DNA of 64,000 nt, taken from Mesorhizobium sp. YC-39. GTDB lineage: Bacteria; Pseudomonadota; Alphaproteobacteria; Rhizobiales; Rhizobiaceae. Location of the stretch: the NCBI RefSeq assembly GCF_025753795.1, contig NZ_JAOWPS010000001.1:1612001-1676000 (forward strand), given 5' to 3'. Made by a program: the position numbers and the translations under genes. The notes beneath the pieces were generated by a model. The model was given only the letters and a program-made list of their open reading frames with translations. It was not told where the DNA came from and ran no database searches. Shown here piece after piece: positions 37,055 through 45,272 of the stretch (the first letter of the stretch is position 1; each line of letters starts with the position of its first letter).

Positions 37055-38194
37055 TCAGCCCGCCTTGAATTCGTTCCAGGCGGCGACCCAGTCGGCGTAT
37101 GTCGCATACTGGTCCGACTTGAGCGGTGGAATGCCGAGAAGCGGCGCGGCCTTGAAGATGCCTTCGACGTCGGAATAGTCGAACAGCGCCTTGGTCTCGG
37201 GCGGCAGCAGGGCAACCGCCTTCGACGAGACGACACCGGCAGCATTGCGGGTGACGACCTTGGCCTGCACCTCCGGCGAGATCGCCTGGTTGAAGAACTC
37301 GTAGGCGGCTTCCTCATTGTCGGCGCCGGGCGGCATGAACCAGGCGTCGCACCAGGTCGCCGCACCTTCCTTGGGGATGGTGTAGATCGTCTCGACATTC
37401 TGCTTGGCGGTCTCGGTCGGGATGCCAGTCCAGCCGGCGAAGCAGGCAGCGACCTCGCCCGAAACCATCAGCGAAACCACATCGCCGTAGGTCAGGCTGA
37501 TGGTACGGGCCTGATCGCGATAGAGCTTCAGATGCTCGAAGGTCTTGGCCATCTCGTCCTTGGTGAGGTTCGGAAAGGTGGTAAAGCCCGCCAACGTCGC
37601 CGCGACCGGCCAGGTGACCAGCGTGTCGTCGACCAGCACGATCTTGCCTTTCAGCTCCGGCTTCAGGAGATCGGTGTAGGAGGTCGGCTTTTCCATCATC
37701 TTGGGATTGTAGACGATGGTGTTGAGGCCCCATGCATAGGGCACGCCATGCAGCTCGCCGTTCCGGAACCAGGTCGGCTTGTCGTAGAAGACGTCGAAAA
37801 GGTTGTCGGCGCTGTAGTTCGGCAGCCTGGACTTGTCGAGCGGCTTGGTGATCTTCAGCACGTCGAGATAAAGGTCGGCATAGCCCTGGTTGTATTCGGC
37901 AGCGTCGAAAGGCGGCGGGTTCGGCACGCTGAACTTCGTGGTGACATCGTCCTGGTTGCCCATGGCCGAGACCTCGACGTTGAGGCCGTTCTTGGAAATC
38001 CAGTCGGCAAGCTCGTCAGTCAGCTCCCAGCCTTCCCAGGCCATGATCTGGAGATCGCCTGAGGCGGCATGCGCCAGATTGGGAATGAAGGGCGCGAGCA
38101 TCGCGCCGCCGGCAAGCGCCGTTGCGCCGCCAAGGAATGACCGGCGGCTCGTTGCGAATTGCATGACTTCGTCGGTGGACCAGATTTGTCTCAT
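37055..38194 (-). CDS. ABC transporter substrate-binding protein (PotD-like)
   Basis: 379 residues. SRRSFLGGATALAGGAMLAP near residues 16-35 is a twin-arginine signal, with cleavage likely after AHA. The mature part follows the PotD/spermidine-putrescine layout: QIMAWEGWELTDELADWI, GVPYAWGLNTIVYNP (a signature loop) and AYEFFNQAISPEVQA. It binds an unidentified small cation or polyol ligand. It is transcribed after the permease/ATPase genes with about 160 bases between. That gap carries a copy of the proposed operator, so it may have its own promoter. Confidence 0.9.
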   Translation of the reverse strand: MRQIWSTDEVMQFATSRRSFLGGATALAGGAMLAPFIPNLAHAASGDLQIMAWEGWELTDELADWISKNGLNVEVSAMGNQDDVTTKFSVPNPPPFDAAEYNQGYADLYLDVLKITKPLDKSRLPNYSADNLFDVFYDKPTWFRNGELHGVPYAWGLNTIVYNPKMMEKPTSYTDLLKPELKGKIVLVDDTLVTWPVAATLAGFTTFPNLTKDEMAKTFEHLKLYRDQARTISLTYGDVVSLMVSGEVAACFAGWTGIPTETAKQNVETIYTIPKEGAATWCDAWFMPPGADNEEAAYEFFNQAISPEVQAKVVTRNAAGVVSSKAVALLPPETKALFDYSDVEGIFKAAPLLGIPPLKSDQYATYADWVAAWNEFKAG

Positions 38195-38256
38195 TGTCGA
38201 ATTCCCCTTTTGAGATCCGTTAAGAGCTTGATTGTGTTGGCTGGGTCAGCGAGAAA

Positions 38257-38286
38257 CAATTTCGCATGGTGCCGAATGCCGGCGCT
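38257..38286 (-). promoter_or_regulatory. Candidate operator (GCGAAATTG element)
   Basis: On the minus strand GCGAAATTG ends at 38257. The upstream half-site is a weak match (AGCGCCG against CGCGTCA) at the same spacing as in the other copies. It lies 60 to 95 bases upstream of the binding-protein start. Confidence 0.4.
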
Positions 38287-38354
38287 TCATGGCGCGTTGT
38301 GTGCGTCAGTGTGCGAATGCCCCTCGTCGGAGATGCACAAGTTTTGGCGCCGCA

Positions 38355-39440
38355 TCAGCTATGCGGGAGCATGACGACGTTGGCCGAGTCCCAGTAGACG
38401 CGGGTGCGGTCGCCAATCGACGGCAGGGCCAGCCGACCATTGCGCTGCACCTGGATGCGGACCGGAGACTGGTCGTCGAGACGCACGGTGTAGAACGAGC
38501 GGCTGCCGATGAAGACGACATCCTCGACGGTGCCTTCGGCCGACTGCGTCGCCGCCTCGCCGTCCTGGAAACTCAAGGATTCCGGGCGGATGGAGACTGT
38601 TATGCGTTCCGACGGCTGGCGATCGGCCGTCTCGGCGCCGATGAAGCGGATGCCCGCCGGCGTGACCGCGGTGGTGCCAATGCCGTTGACGGCGCTGACC
38701 GTCGCATCGAACAGGTTGGTCTCACCGAGGAATTTCGCGGCAAACAGCGATTTCGGCCTGGCATACATGTCTTCGGGCCGGTCGATCTGCACGATGCGGC
38801 CCTTTTCCATCAGTACGACGCGATCCGACAGGATCATCGCCTCGTCCTGGTCATGGGTGACATAGACGAAGGTGGCTCCTGTCTCGGTATGGATGCGCTT
38901 CATCTCGGCCAGCATGTGCTGGCGGATCTTAAGGTCGAGCGCGGCCAGTGGTTCGTCCAACAGGAGCACCTTGGGGCCGTTGACCAGGGCGCGCGCCAGC
39001 GCCACGCGCTGGCTCTGGCCGCCGCTGATCTCATCGATGTAGCGGTTGGCGAAATTGTCCAGTTGCACGATCTGCAGCATGCGGCTCACCCGCTCCTTGA
39101 CCTCGGCCTTGGGCATGCCCTTGACCTTCAGGCCGAAGGCGACGTTTTCGAAGACGTCGAGATGCGGAAAGAGCGCATAGCGCTGGAAAACCATGTTCAC
39201 GGGGCGACGCTCCGGCGGCGTACCGGCGCAGTCGCTTCCGTCGATGCTGATGGCGCCCGAGGTCAGCGTCTCGAAGCCGGCGATCAAGCGCATCAGCGTG
39301 GTCTTGCCGCAGCCGGAAGGTCCGAGCAGCGTCAGGATCTCGCCCTGGCGGATCGAGAGATTGATGTCGGTCAACGCAGTAAAACTGCCGAAGACTTTCT
39401 TGCCATCGCGGATTTCGATGATCGTCCTGGGATTGGTCAT
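38355..39440 (-). CDS. ABC transporter ATP-binding protein (PotA-like)
   Basis: 361 residues. LLGPSGCGKTTLMRLIAG is Walker A, ISGGQSQRVALARAL the signature and LLLDEPLAALD Walker B, followed by VTHDQDEAMILSDRV with the switch His. The C-terminal third is a TOBE-like regulatory domain (FIGAETADRQP, ITVSIRPESLSFQ). It drives the PotB/PotC-type permeases encoded just upstream. Its ATG overlaps the previous permease stop by 4 bases. Confidence 0.92.
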   Translation of the reverse strand: MTNPRTIIEIRDGKKVFGSFTALTDINLSIRQGEILTLLGPSGCGKTTLMRLIAGFETLTSGAISIDGSDCAGTPPERRPVNMVFQRYALFPHLDVFENVAFGLKVKGMPKAEVKERVSRMLQIVQLDNFANRYIDEISGGQSQRVALARALVNGPKVLLLDEPLAALDLKIRQHMLAEMKRIHTETGATFVYVTHDQDEAMILSDRVVLMEKGRIVQIDRPEDMYARPKSLFAAKFLGETNLFDATVSAVNGIGTTAVTPAGIRFIGAETADRQPSERITVSIRPESLSFQDGEAATQSAEGTVEDVVFIGSRSFYTVRLDDQSPVRIQVQRNGRLALPSIGDRTRVYWDSANVVMLPHS

Positions 39441-40240
39441 GGCAAGGGTTCCAACTGTTCGAGGCGGCCGGCAATCGCAGAGCGCCGACGGGCCTGACCG
39501 ATCAGCCAGGACGCAACCAGGATTGCGATCGAGAAGAAGAGGGCGAGCGTCGAGATTGCGTTGACGAGCGGGGTCACGGTGCGGCGCATCATCGACCAGA
39601 TGTACATGGGCAGGGTCGTTTCCGTGCCGGCGACGAAGGAGGTGACCACGAACTCATCGAAAGACACGGCAAAAGCCAGGATCGCGGATGCGATCAGGGT
39701 CGGCGCGATCAGCGGCAGGGTGACGCGGGCAAAGGTCTGCATCTGAGAGGCGCCGAGGTCACGCGCGGCCTCCTCCAGCGAGGGGTCGAACAGCGCCAGC
39801 CGCGCCTTCATCGCCACGATCAGGATCGGGATCGCGATGACGACATGGGCGATTACGATCGTGGCAGTCGAGAGCTGGGTGCCCGACTGCGCGAAGAGGA
39901 CGAGCAGTGAGACGCCGACGAACAGGCCCGGCAGCGCGATCGGCGTCACGGTCAGCGCCTCGATCATGCCGCGGCCGGCGCGGCCGAAGCGCAGCCAGGC
40001 CAGCGACGCCGTGGCGCCAAGCAGCAGCGTCACCAGCGCTGTGAGCAGAGCGATCGTCAGGCTCTTGATGACCGCAGAGGCCAGTTGCGCATTGCCAAAC
40101 AGCTCCTCGTACCAGCGCAGCGAAAATCCCGCGAAGGGGAAGGACAGGGCAGGCGAGGCGTGGAACGAGAACAATATGATGATCAGGAGGGGGACGAGCA
40201 GGAAGGCCAGGATGGCCCAGACGATGATCCGCAACAGCAC
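39437..40240 (-). CDS. ABC transporter permease (PotC-like)
   Basis: 267 residues from a GTG. About six membrane helices, the first being IIVWAILAFLLVPLLIIILFSF. The EAA coupling loop is SLEEAARDLGASQMQTFARV, as in PotC. FDEFVVTSFVAG is a typical late segment. It forms the second half of the membrane channel with the upstream permease. It starts 2 bases after the previous gene's stop and overlaps the ATPase gene. Confidence 0.9.
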   Translation of the reverse strand: MLLRIIVWAILAFLLVPLLIIILFSFHASPALSFPFAGFSLRWYEELFGNAQLASAVIKSLTIALLTALVTLLLGATASLAWLRFGRAGRGMIEALTVTPIALPGLFVGVSLLVLFAQSGTQLSTATIVIAHVVIAIPILIVAMKARLALFDPSLEEAARDLGASQMQTFARVTLPLIAPTLIASAILAFAVSFDEFVVTSFVAGTETTLPMYIWSMMRRTVTPLVNAISTLALFFSIAILVASWLIGQARRRSAIAGRLEQLEPLP

Positions 40241-40242
40241 AG

Positions 40243-41121
40243 TCAGATCTCCCGCTCGGTTTTCGCCCGCCGCTTGACGATCAGGCCGGTGGCGCGGCCA
40301 AGCGCCGTGATGACGACGTAGAGGATGATCGAGACCCCGAACATTAGGAAAGCCTGCGCCGCGCCGAGCGGCCAGTTGCCGGTCTTGCGGAATTGATCAG
40401 CGATCAGGAGGCCGGTGGTTTGTCCCGACGAGCCGCCCAGCATCTGCGGCGTCACGTAGTCGCCCGCAACAAGGATGAAGGTCAGCATGAAGGCGCCGAC
40501 CAGGCCATTGGCCGCGTTGGGCGCTATGACCTTGAAGAAAGCTCCGATCGACGACGTACCCAGGTCACGCGCCGCATCGACCAGGTCGCGCTTGATCTCG
40601 CTCAGCGAGGACACGACCAGCAGGATGCAGAACGGCAGGTAGATATGGACCAGCGTGATCGTCACCGCGAAGGGGCTGAACAGGAAAGCCGAGACCGGGT
40701 GATCGATGACGCCGAGTTGCAGGAGCAAAGTATTGAGCACGCCATTGGTACCGAGCAGCGTGCGCCAGGCGTAGATGCGCACCAGATAGCTCGAGAACCA
40801 GGTGATGAGGATGAGATAGAGCATGGTCTGCGAACGGCTGACATAAACCAGATAGTAGCCGACCGGGATCGACAGGATCAGCGTCATCGCGGCGGTGAAG
40901 AGGCCGATGCGGATAGCGTTGAAGGTGACCTTCCAGAAGACCGGCGAGGCCAGCGAGCCGAGATAGTTCTCGAACTGGAAGTCCGGCACGATCCGATAGG
41001 ACGCAGACGACCAGAAACTATAGGCGAACAGGATCAGGCTTGGCACGACGAAGAAGACAAGCATGTAGAGTATCGTCGGCGTGGCCAGCAATGCTCCCGT
41101 CCTCGTGCGTGAAAGGCTCAT
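40243..41121 (-). CDS. ABC transporter permease (PotB-like)
   Basis: 292 residues from the ATG at 41121, with GGGAG eight bases upstream. An ATG at 41208 is an alternative but adds a non-membrane, non-family N terminus. The first helix is LYMLVFFVVPSLILFAYSFW. The EAA loop is LVDAARDLGTSSIGAFFKV, as in PotB. It is the first gene of the importer operon (permease, permease, ATPase, binding protein). A candidate operator lies about 170 bases upstream. Confidence 0.88.
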   Translation of the reverse strand: MSLSRTRTGALLATPTILYMLVFFVVPSLILFAYSFWSSASYRIVPDFQFENYLGSLASPVFWKVTFNAIRIGLFTAAMTLILSIPVGYYLVYVSRSQTMLYLILITWFSSYLVRIYAWRTLLGTNGVLNTLLLQLGVIDHPVSAFLFSPFAVTITLVHIYLPFCILLVVSSLSEIKRDLVDAARDLGTSSIGAFFKVIAPNAANGLVGAFMLTFILVAGDYVTPQMLGGSSGQTTGLLIADQFRKTGNWPLGAAQAFLMFGVSIILYVVITALGRATGLIVKRRAKTEREI

Positions 41122-41290
41122 TCGCAGCACTCCCAAAGCTTCGCCATCGCCCGCCCATTCGAGCCGGCTCCGTCCGACACTGTCCGCGCCGATCAATAGC
41201 GCCTTCATGGTTCCCGTCGGCAGGTCGTCGGATCGATCGATCCGTCGCCCGCTCTTGCCTGCTGATAGTCCGCAGTTTCGCGCCGGTTAA

Positions 41291-41320
41291 CAATTTCGCA
41301 CGACAGGGTTTCATGACGCG
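41291..41320 (-). promoter_or_regulatory. Candidate operator (CGCGTCA ... GCGAAATTG)
   Basis: On the minus strand CGCGTCA (41320-41314) is followed, with 14 bases between, by GCGAAATTG (41299-41291). The total length of 30 bases equals that of the copies at 43255 and 51727. It precedes the importer operon. Confidence 0.5.
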
Positions 41321-41386
41321 ATGTTGCGCACGATGCGCGAAGTATCGCTTCCAAATCGAGGCATCAGCGCTGGGACAGAGAAGCCA

Positions 41387-42247
41387 TCAGGCGTGCACGC
41401 CGGCCACATCGAAAACGGCAGCGATCGAGGTCGAGGATTTCGCCGCGACCTCTTCGGTCGACATGGCCGCCAGCACCGGGGAAAAAACCTCCGGCCCGAC
41501 TTGGTTCAGGCCGCCGCGCTGGGCCAGGATGCGGATGATCTCCACGTTGGGAAAGTCGCCGTCCCCGGGAAAGAGCCTGTTGTAGCAGTCGTCCTTGATC
41601 GAAACGCCGGCCGGGAGGTCGAGCGGGCCGTCATTCAACTGCAGGCAGTGGATCATGTGGCCGGGAAGCTGGCGAAGCGTGTCGAGCCTCGAGCGACTCC
41701 GGACGAAATGCCAGACATCGAAAACCAGACCGGAATTCGGCTGGTCCGCGGCGCTGACGATTTGCCAGGCCATGTCCAGCGTCGGCACGCCCCACAGCGG
41801 GATGAATTCGAGGTCGCAGGTGACACCGTGCGCCGCGGCGCGACGGCAGATGGCGGCGTAGTGCTGGGTGATCTCGTCGATCGACATGGCATTCAACGGG
41901 AAAGTGGCATTCAGGCTCATATGCGTGCAACCCAGCCCATCGGTCAGCCGAAAGAAGGCGTCCGGCGTCGTGTCGACGGTGCGGATATAGGCCTCGTCCA
42001 TATTGTCGGGACGCCAGATGCGCGGCCAAGTGTTGAGCGGATCGAGCCGGGTGATCGAGACGCCGTGGTCAGCCGCGCGGGACTTCATCTCGGCAAAACT
42101 CATGCCGCTTTCCAGCAGGCGCTCGACCTGCAGGGGCATCAGCGACAGTTCGCCGAATCCGGCCAACCGCGTCGCGCGCAGCTTTTCCTCGAAGGGCAGG
42201 TGCGCCACGTTGGAAAACGGCATCATGGTCGAATTGACGGTGGCCAC
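41387..42247 (-). CDS. Sugar phosphate isomerase/epimerase (TIM-barrel)
   Basis: About 287 residues from a GTG at 42247, with AGAAGGAG roughly 10 bases upstream. The frame extends to 42307 but without a ribosome site. MPFSNVAHLPFEEKLRAT begins the barrel. DLEFIPLWGVPTLDMAWQI and LVFDVWHFVRS hold metal-binding Glu and Asp/His candidates, and HMIHCLQLNDGP is a typical AP-endonuclease-2-like strand with His. Such proteins isomerise or epimerise sugars, ketoses or inositol derivatives. The position between the importer and the regulator supports a catabolic role. Confidence 0.85.
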   Translation of the reverse strand: MATVNSTMMPFSNVAHLPFEEKLRATRLAGFGELSLMPLQVERLLESGMSFAEMKSRAADHGVSITRLDPLNTWPRIWRPDNMDEAYIRTVDTTPDAFFRLTDGLGCTHMSLNATFPLNAMSIDEITQHYAAICRRAAAHGVTCDLEFIPLWGVPTLDMAWQIVSAADQPNSGLVFDVWHFVRSRSRLDTLRQLPGHMIHCLQLNDGPLDLPAGVSIKDDCYNRLFPGDGDFPNVEIIRILAQRGGLNQVGPEVFSPVLAAMSTEEVAAKSSTSIAAVFDVAGVHA

Positions 42248-42324
42248 CAAAATCGCGCTCCTTCTGACCGGGCGTTCGGCGCTCTGCCGGACCGCGCCAA
42301 TTGACACGGCTGCGCACGCTCCCG

Positions 42325-42333
42325 CAATTTCGT
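42325..42333 (-). promoter_or_regulatory. Weak candidate operator upstream of isomerase
   Basis: The minus strand reads ACGAAATTG, one base off the element found at the other sites, about 78 bases upstream of the isomerase start. No good GCGTCA half-site lies at the standard spacing. Confidence 0.25.
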
Positions 42334-42383
42334 GGCGAAGACATTGGCGAGCGTGTTTGACGCTTTGGCCGCGTCGGATTGCG

Positions 42384-43208
42384 TCAGCCGAGTTGGATCA
42401 TTTCGGAGCCGTCGCCGAGGAATTGCAAGGCCTCGCGCGGGATTGAGGGGTCGCCGCGGTCGAGCACGGTCAGTGCGTCGAGGTGCTCGCGCTTGAGCAA
42501 TCCGGGTCCCCGGTAGTGCAGCGCCACCTTGGTCGAATAAGGCTGGCGGAACATGGTGGCCGCGATGCCTGTGGCGATGCCGAACATGAATTTCGATGAG
42601 CTGCGCTTGACTGGCGCATAGACGCCGAAGGTCAGCTCATTGCGCTGAATGCCTTCGAAATCGGCGGTGAAAAGTCGGCCGGCGACCGGAAAGACGAAGC
42701 CGTAATATTTGAAAACATATTCCGTCTTCGTCGGATCGTCGTAGCTCGGAAACCGTTCGATGTAATAGTGCTGCAGGAACTGGTTGTTCTTGTAGATGCA
42801 GAACGCCGAGCGCAGGACGAAGCCCTTGTAGATCGACGAGTATTGGTAGCGGTCCCAGACGCCAAGCACCTCTTTCTGGTCGCCGCTCGATTCGACGATC
42901 ATCGCTTCGACGAACTTGTTGAGCTCGGGTGAACGGCGCACATTTTCCATCGCATGGAAAAAATTTCCCTCGACGAGGGTGCGGAACTCGTCCGGCTGCG
43001 AAAACAGGATCGGCACGCTCAAGCCGAAGTAATTGGCGATCAGCCGCAGGTTCTGCGGCGAGGGCATGTGCAGCCCGGAAAGATATTTGTTGAATTGCTG
43101 ACGATTCAGATTGATCTTCCGGCAGACGGCGGAGATCGAGCCGTGACGCTCGCAGAGCAGGCGCAGGTTGGCCGAGAAGTGGGCCACCTGGTTTTCGTCG
43201 TGTTCCAT
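42384..43208 (-). CDS. XRE-family transcriptional regulator with C-terminal effector region
   Basis: 274 residues from the ATG at 43208. Residues 10-70 form a helix-turn-helix: LRLLCERHGSISAVCRKINL with RQQFNKYLSGLHMPSPQNLR as the recognition region. The remaining 200 residues (YSSIYKGFVLRSAFCIYKNN, VALHYRGPGL) are beta-rich and not recognised. They probably bind a ligand. It is divergent from the ThDP operon. Three tandem decamers lie 24-52 bases upstream of its start, pointing to autoregulation and control of the adjacent catabolic genes. Confidence 0.85.
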   Translation of the reverse strand: MEHDENQVAHFSANLRLLCERHGSISAVCRKINLNRQQFNKYLSGLHMPSPQNLRLIANYFGLSVPILFSQPDEFRTLVEGNFFHAMENVRRSPELNKFVEAMIVESSGDQKEVLGVWDRYQYSSIYKGFVLRSAFCIYKNNQFLQHYYIERFPSYDDPTKTEYVFKYYGFVFPVAGRLFTADFEGIQRNELTFGVYAPVKRSSSKFMFGIATGIAATMFRQPYSTKVALHYRGPGLLKREHLDALTVLDRGDPSIPREALQFLGDGSEMIQLG

Positions 43209-43378
43209 CGACCTCGCCCACTTTAAGTTACATGTCGCATATGTTGCGTCATGTCGCGTCAATATTCAAGTGTCTGCGAAATTGTGCGTCAATGACTATT
43301 TCCTGAAACTCTGCCTCGATCCTGCTGCCGGCGCCGAGCCTTCGACCCGCCGGCAACGCGAAAAACGAGGTGGAACCG
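43209..43378. promoter_or_regulatory. Divergent regulatory region of the catabolic island
   Basis: Between the divergent regulator and ThDP genes. It has three near-identical decamers in tandem (ATGTCGCAT at 43232, ATGTTGCGTC at 43241, ATGTCGCGTC at 43251), one helical turn apart. The last one opens the 30-base element, and GTGCGTCAATG follows at 43284. The layout suggests cooperative binding of a dimeric regulator. Confidence 0.5.
43255..43284 (+). promoter_or_regulatory. Candidate operator (CGCGTCA ... GCGAAATTG)
   Basis: CGCGTCA at 43255-43261 and GCGAAATTG at 43276-43284 are separated by 14 bases. The same order and spacing occur at 41291-41320 (minus) and 51727-51756. It lies about 95 bases upstream of the ThDP enzyme start. 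Confidence 0.5.
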
Positions 43379-45181
43379 ATGAATTTGACGGGCGGACAAA
43401 TCGTAGCACGAGCGCTGAAGGAGTACGGCGTCGAATATGTCGCCGGCGTTCCCGGCCACGGCATCTGGTCGTTGTTCGACGCATTTCTCGAGTCCGGCTC
43501 GCAGATCCCGTTCATCCAGGTCATGCACGAGCAGAGCGCCGTGCATATGGCCGACGGCTATTTCCGCGCTTCGGGCAAGCCGATGGCGTGCTCGACCTCG
43601 ATCGGCCCGGGCGCGACCAACACCATCATCGGCCTGGCGACCTGCTACACCGACTCCATTCCGGCCTTCTACGTTTCCGGCGGTCCGGCGACGCACATGA
43701 AGGGCCATGGCGTCATGCAGGAGTTGGAGCGCCAGCAGGAGAATGCGTTCCCGCGCATCACCGAGCAGGTGACAAAGCGCGTGTACAAGGCGGGCCGTGT
43801 GGATGAACTGCCCTTCATCATGCACCGCGCCTTCAACACGATGCTGTCGGGCCGCCCCGGGCCGGTGCATGTGGAAGTGCCGATGGACCTTCAGACCGAA
43901 GCGGCCGACGTCACCATCCATCCGCTCGCTTCGCGCATGGCGATCGGCGTCACCTATCCCGATCCCGTTGCGGTCGAGAAGGCGGCGGCGTTGCTGCTGT
44001 CGGCCGAACGGCCGGTCATTATCGCGGGCGGTGGCGCAATCAGCGCCAATGCCTCGGAGGCGCTGCTTGCGCTGGCCGAGAAGGTCGGGGCGGCCGTTTC
44101 TTCGACCTGGAATGGCAAGGGCGCCTTCCCCGAGGATCATCCGCTGTCGATCGGCGCCGTCGGTCAGACCGGCACAGCCTGCGGCAATCAGATCACTGCC
44201 AGCGCCGATGTCGTCATGTCGGTCGGCTGCCGCTTCACCGACTGGTCGGCGTCGAGCTATCGCAAGGGTGCGTCCTTCTCCATCCCGCCCGGCAAGCTCA
44301 TCCATGTCGATCTCGATCATCATGAGATCGGCAAGAATTATCCGACCGAAGTCGGCATCGTCGCCGATGCTCGCGCCACGCTCGAGGCGATGCTGGCGCT
44401 GATCTCGGACCAGCAGTCGAGCCGCGCGCTCGGCCGGCGTGACCGCTTCCACGCCGATATCCGTAAGGCCAAGGCCGAATGGGAAGAGATGTTGGCGCCG
44501 CGCCGCGACTCGAGTGAAAGCCCGTTCACGTCGCAGCGGCCGCTCGGCGCGCTGCGCAAGGTGATGGACCGCTCGGGCATCATCCTGGCCGGGTCGGGTA
44601 ACACCCAGGGCGCGGTCAAGCAGACGTTCCCGGTCTATGAACCGCGAACGCATCTCACTTCGGGTTCATTCTCGCCGATGGGATGGGCGGTGCCGGCGGC
44701 ACTCGGCGCAAAGCTCGCGCAGCCTGACCGCCAGGTGGTTGCAGTGGTCGGGGACGGCGATTTCATGATGTCTCTGCCGGAGATGGGCACAGCCGTCATG
44801 AACAACATCCCGGCCGTGTTCCTGGTCCAGAACAACCGTGGCTACATGTCGATCCGTGGCGGCCAGCGCAAGTTCATGGGGCGCCATGTCGGCAGCGAGT
44901 TCAACCACCACAAGGGCAATGGCGAACCCTACACCGCCAACATTGCCGAAGTGGCCAAAAACTTTGGCATGGAGGCCTGGAAGGTCGAGGACTCGGCCGA
45001 TCTGGAAAAGACGCTGAAGGCGGCGCTCGATTGCGGCACACCCGCACTGGTCGAGGTGACCACCTCACGCGATGCGGCCGGGCCGTTCGTCACCGGCTGG
45101 TGGGATTTCCCGTCGCCTGCCTATTACGAGAAGGAGCAGGCCGAATACGCCGCCGGCCGCGAACTCGAACAGCATATGTGA
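43379..45181 (+). CDS. Thiamine-diphosphate-dependent enzyme (acetolactate synthase-like)
   Basis: 600 residues from the ATG at 43379, with CGAGG eight bases upstream (a GTG at 43370 is also in frame). The N-terminal GVEYVAGVPGHGIWSLFDAF and VMHEQSAVHMADGY contain the ThDP-activating Glu. The C-terminal GDGDFMMSLPEMGTAVMNN is the ThDP/Mg motif (GDG to NN). A central FAD/ADP-binding-like domain has PVIIAGGGAIS. The overall form resembles the acetolactate synthase/benzoylformate decarboxylase group, but the substrate is not implied. It leads the plus-strand operon next to an HpsN-like dehydrogenase. Confidence 0.9.
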   Translation: MNLTGGQIVARALKEYGVEYVAGVPGHGIWSLFDAFLESGSQIPFIQVMHEQSAVHMADGYFRASGKPMACSTSIGPGATNTIIGLATCYTDSIPAFYVSGGPATHMKGHGVMQELERQQENAFPRITEQVTKRVYKAGRVDELPFIMHRAFNTMLSGRPGPVHVEVPMDLQTEAADVTIHPLASRMAIGVTYPDPVAVEKAAALLLSAERPVIIAGGGAISANASEALLALAEKVGAAVSSTWNGKGAFPEDHPLSIGAVGQTGTACGNQITASADVVMSVGCRFTDWSASSYRKGASFSIPPGKLIHVDLDHHEIGKNYPTEVGIVADARATLEAMLALISDQQSSRALGRRDRFHADIRKAKAEWEEMLAPRRDSSESPFTSQRPLGALRKVMDRSGIILAGSGNTQGAVKQTFPVYEPRTHLTSGSFSPMGWAVPAALGAKLAQPDRQVVAVVGDGDFMMSLPEMGTAVMNNIPAVFLVQNNRGYMSIRGGQRKFMGRHVGSEFNHHKGNGEPYTANIAEVAKNFGMEAWKVEDSADLEKTLKAALDCGTPALVEVTTSRDAAGPFVTGWWDFPSPAYYEKEQAEYAAGRELEQHM

Positions 45182-45188
45182 GTTCGAA

Positions 45189-45218
45189 GAGCGGCTGCCT
45201 TCCCAAAAGGCGCCGCTC
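45189..45218 (+). other. Intercistronic stem-loop
   Basis: GAGCGGC at 45189-45195 pairs with GCCGCTC at 45212-45218, with an inner GCCTT/AAGGC pairing, giving an almost perfect 12-base-pair hairpin. No T-run follows, so it looks like an mRNA-processing or stability element between the ThDP and dehydrogenase genes rather than a terminator. Confidence 0.45.
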
Positions 45219-45272
45219 CGGCTTCGCCCTTGAATGAAGGGGCAACGAAACGCCTCGGCAAAAGGTCCAGAC

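Noticed and set aside
43289-44653. Minus-strand frame opposite the ThDP enzyme
   Set aside because: Antisense shadow; the plus strand has all ThDP motifs.
43379-45181. Sulfoacetaldehyde acetyltransferase (Xsc) to match the HpsN-like neighbour
   Set aside because: The N-terminal and active-site segments look like the acetolactate synthase-type group rather than Xsc, so a sulfonate pathway is not claimed.
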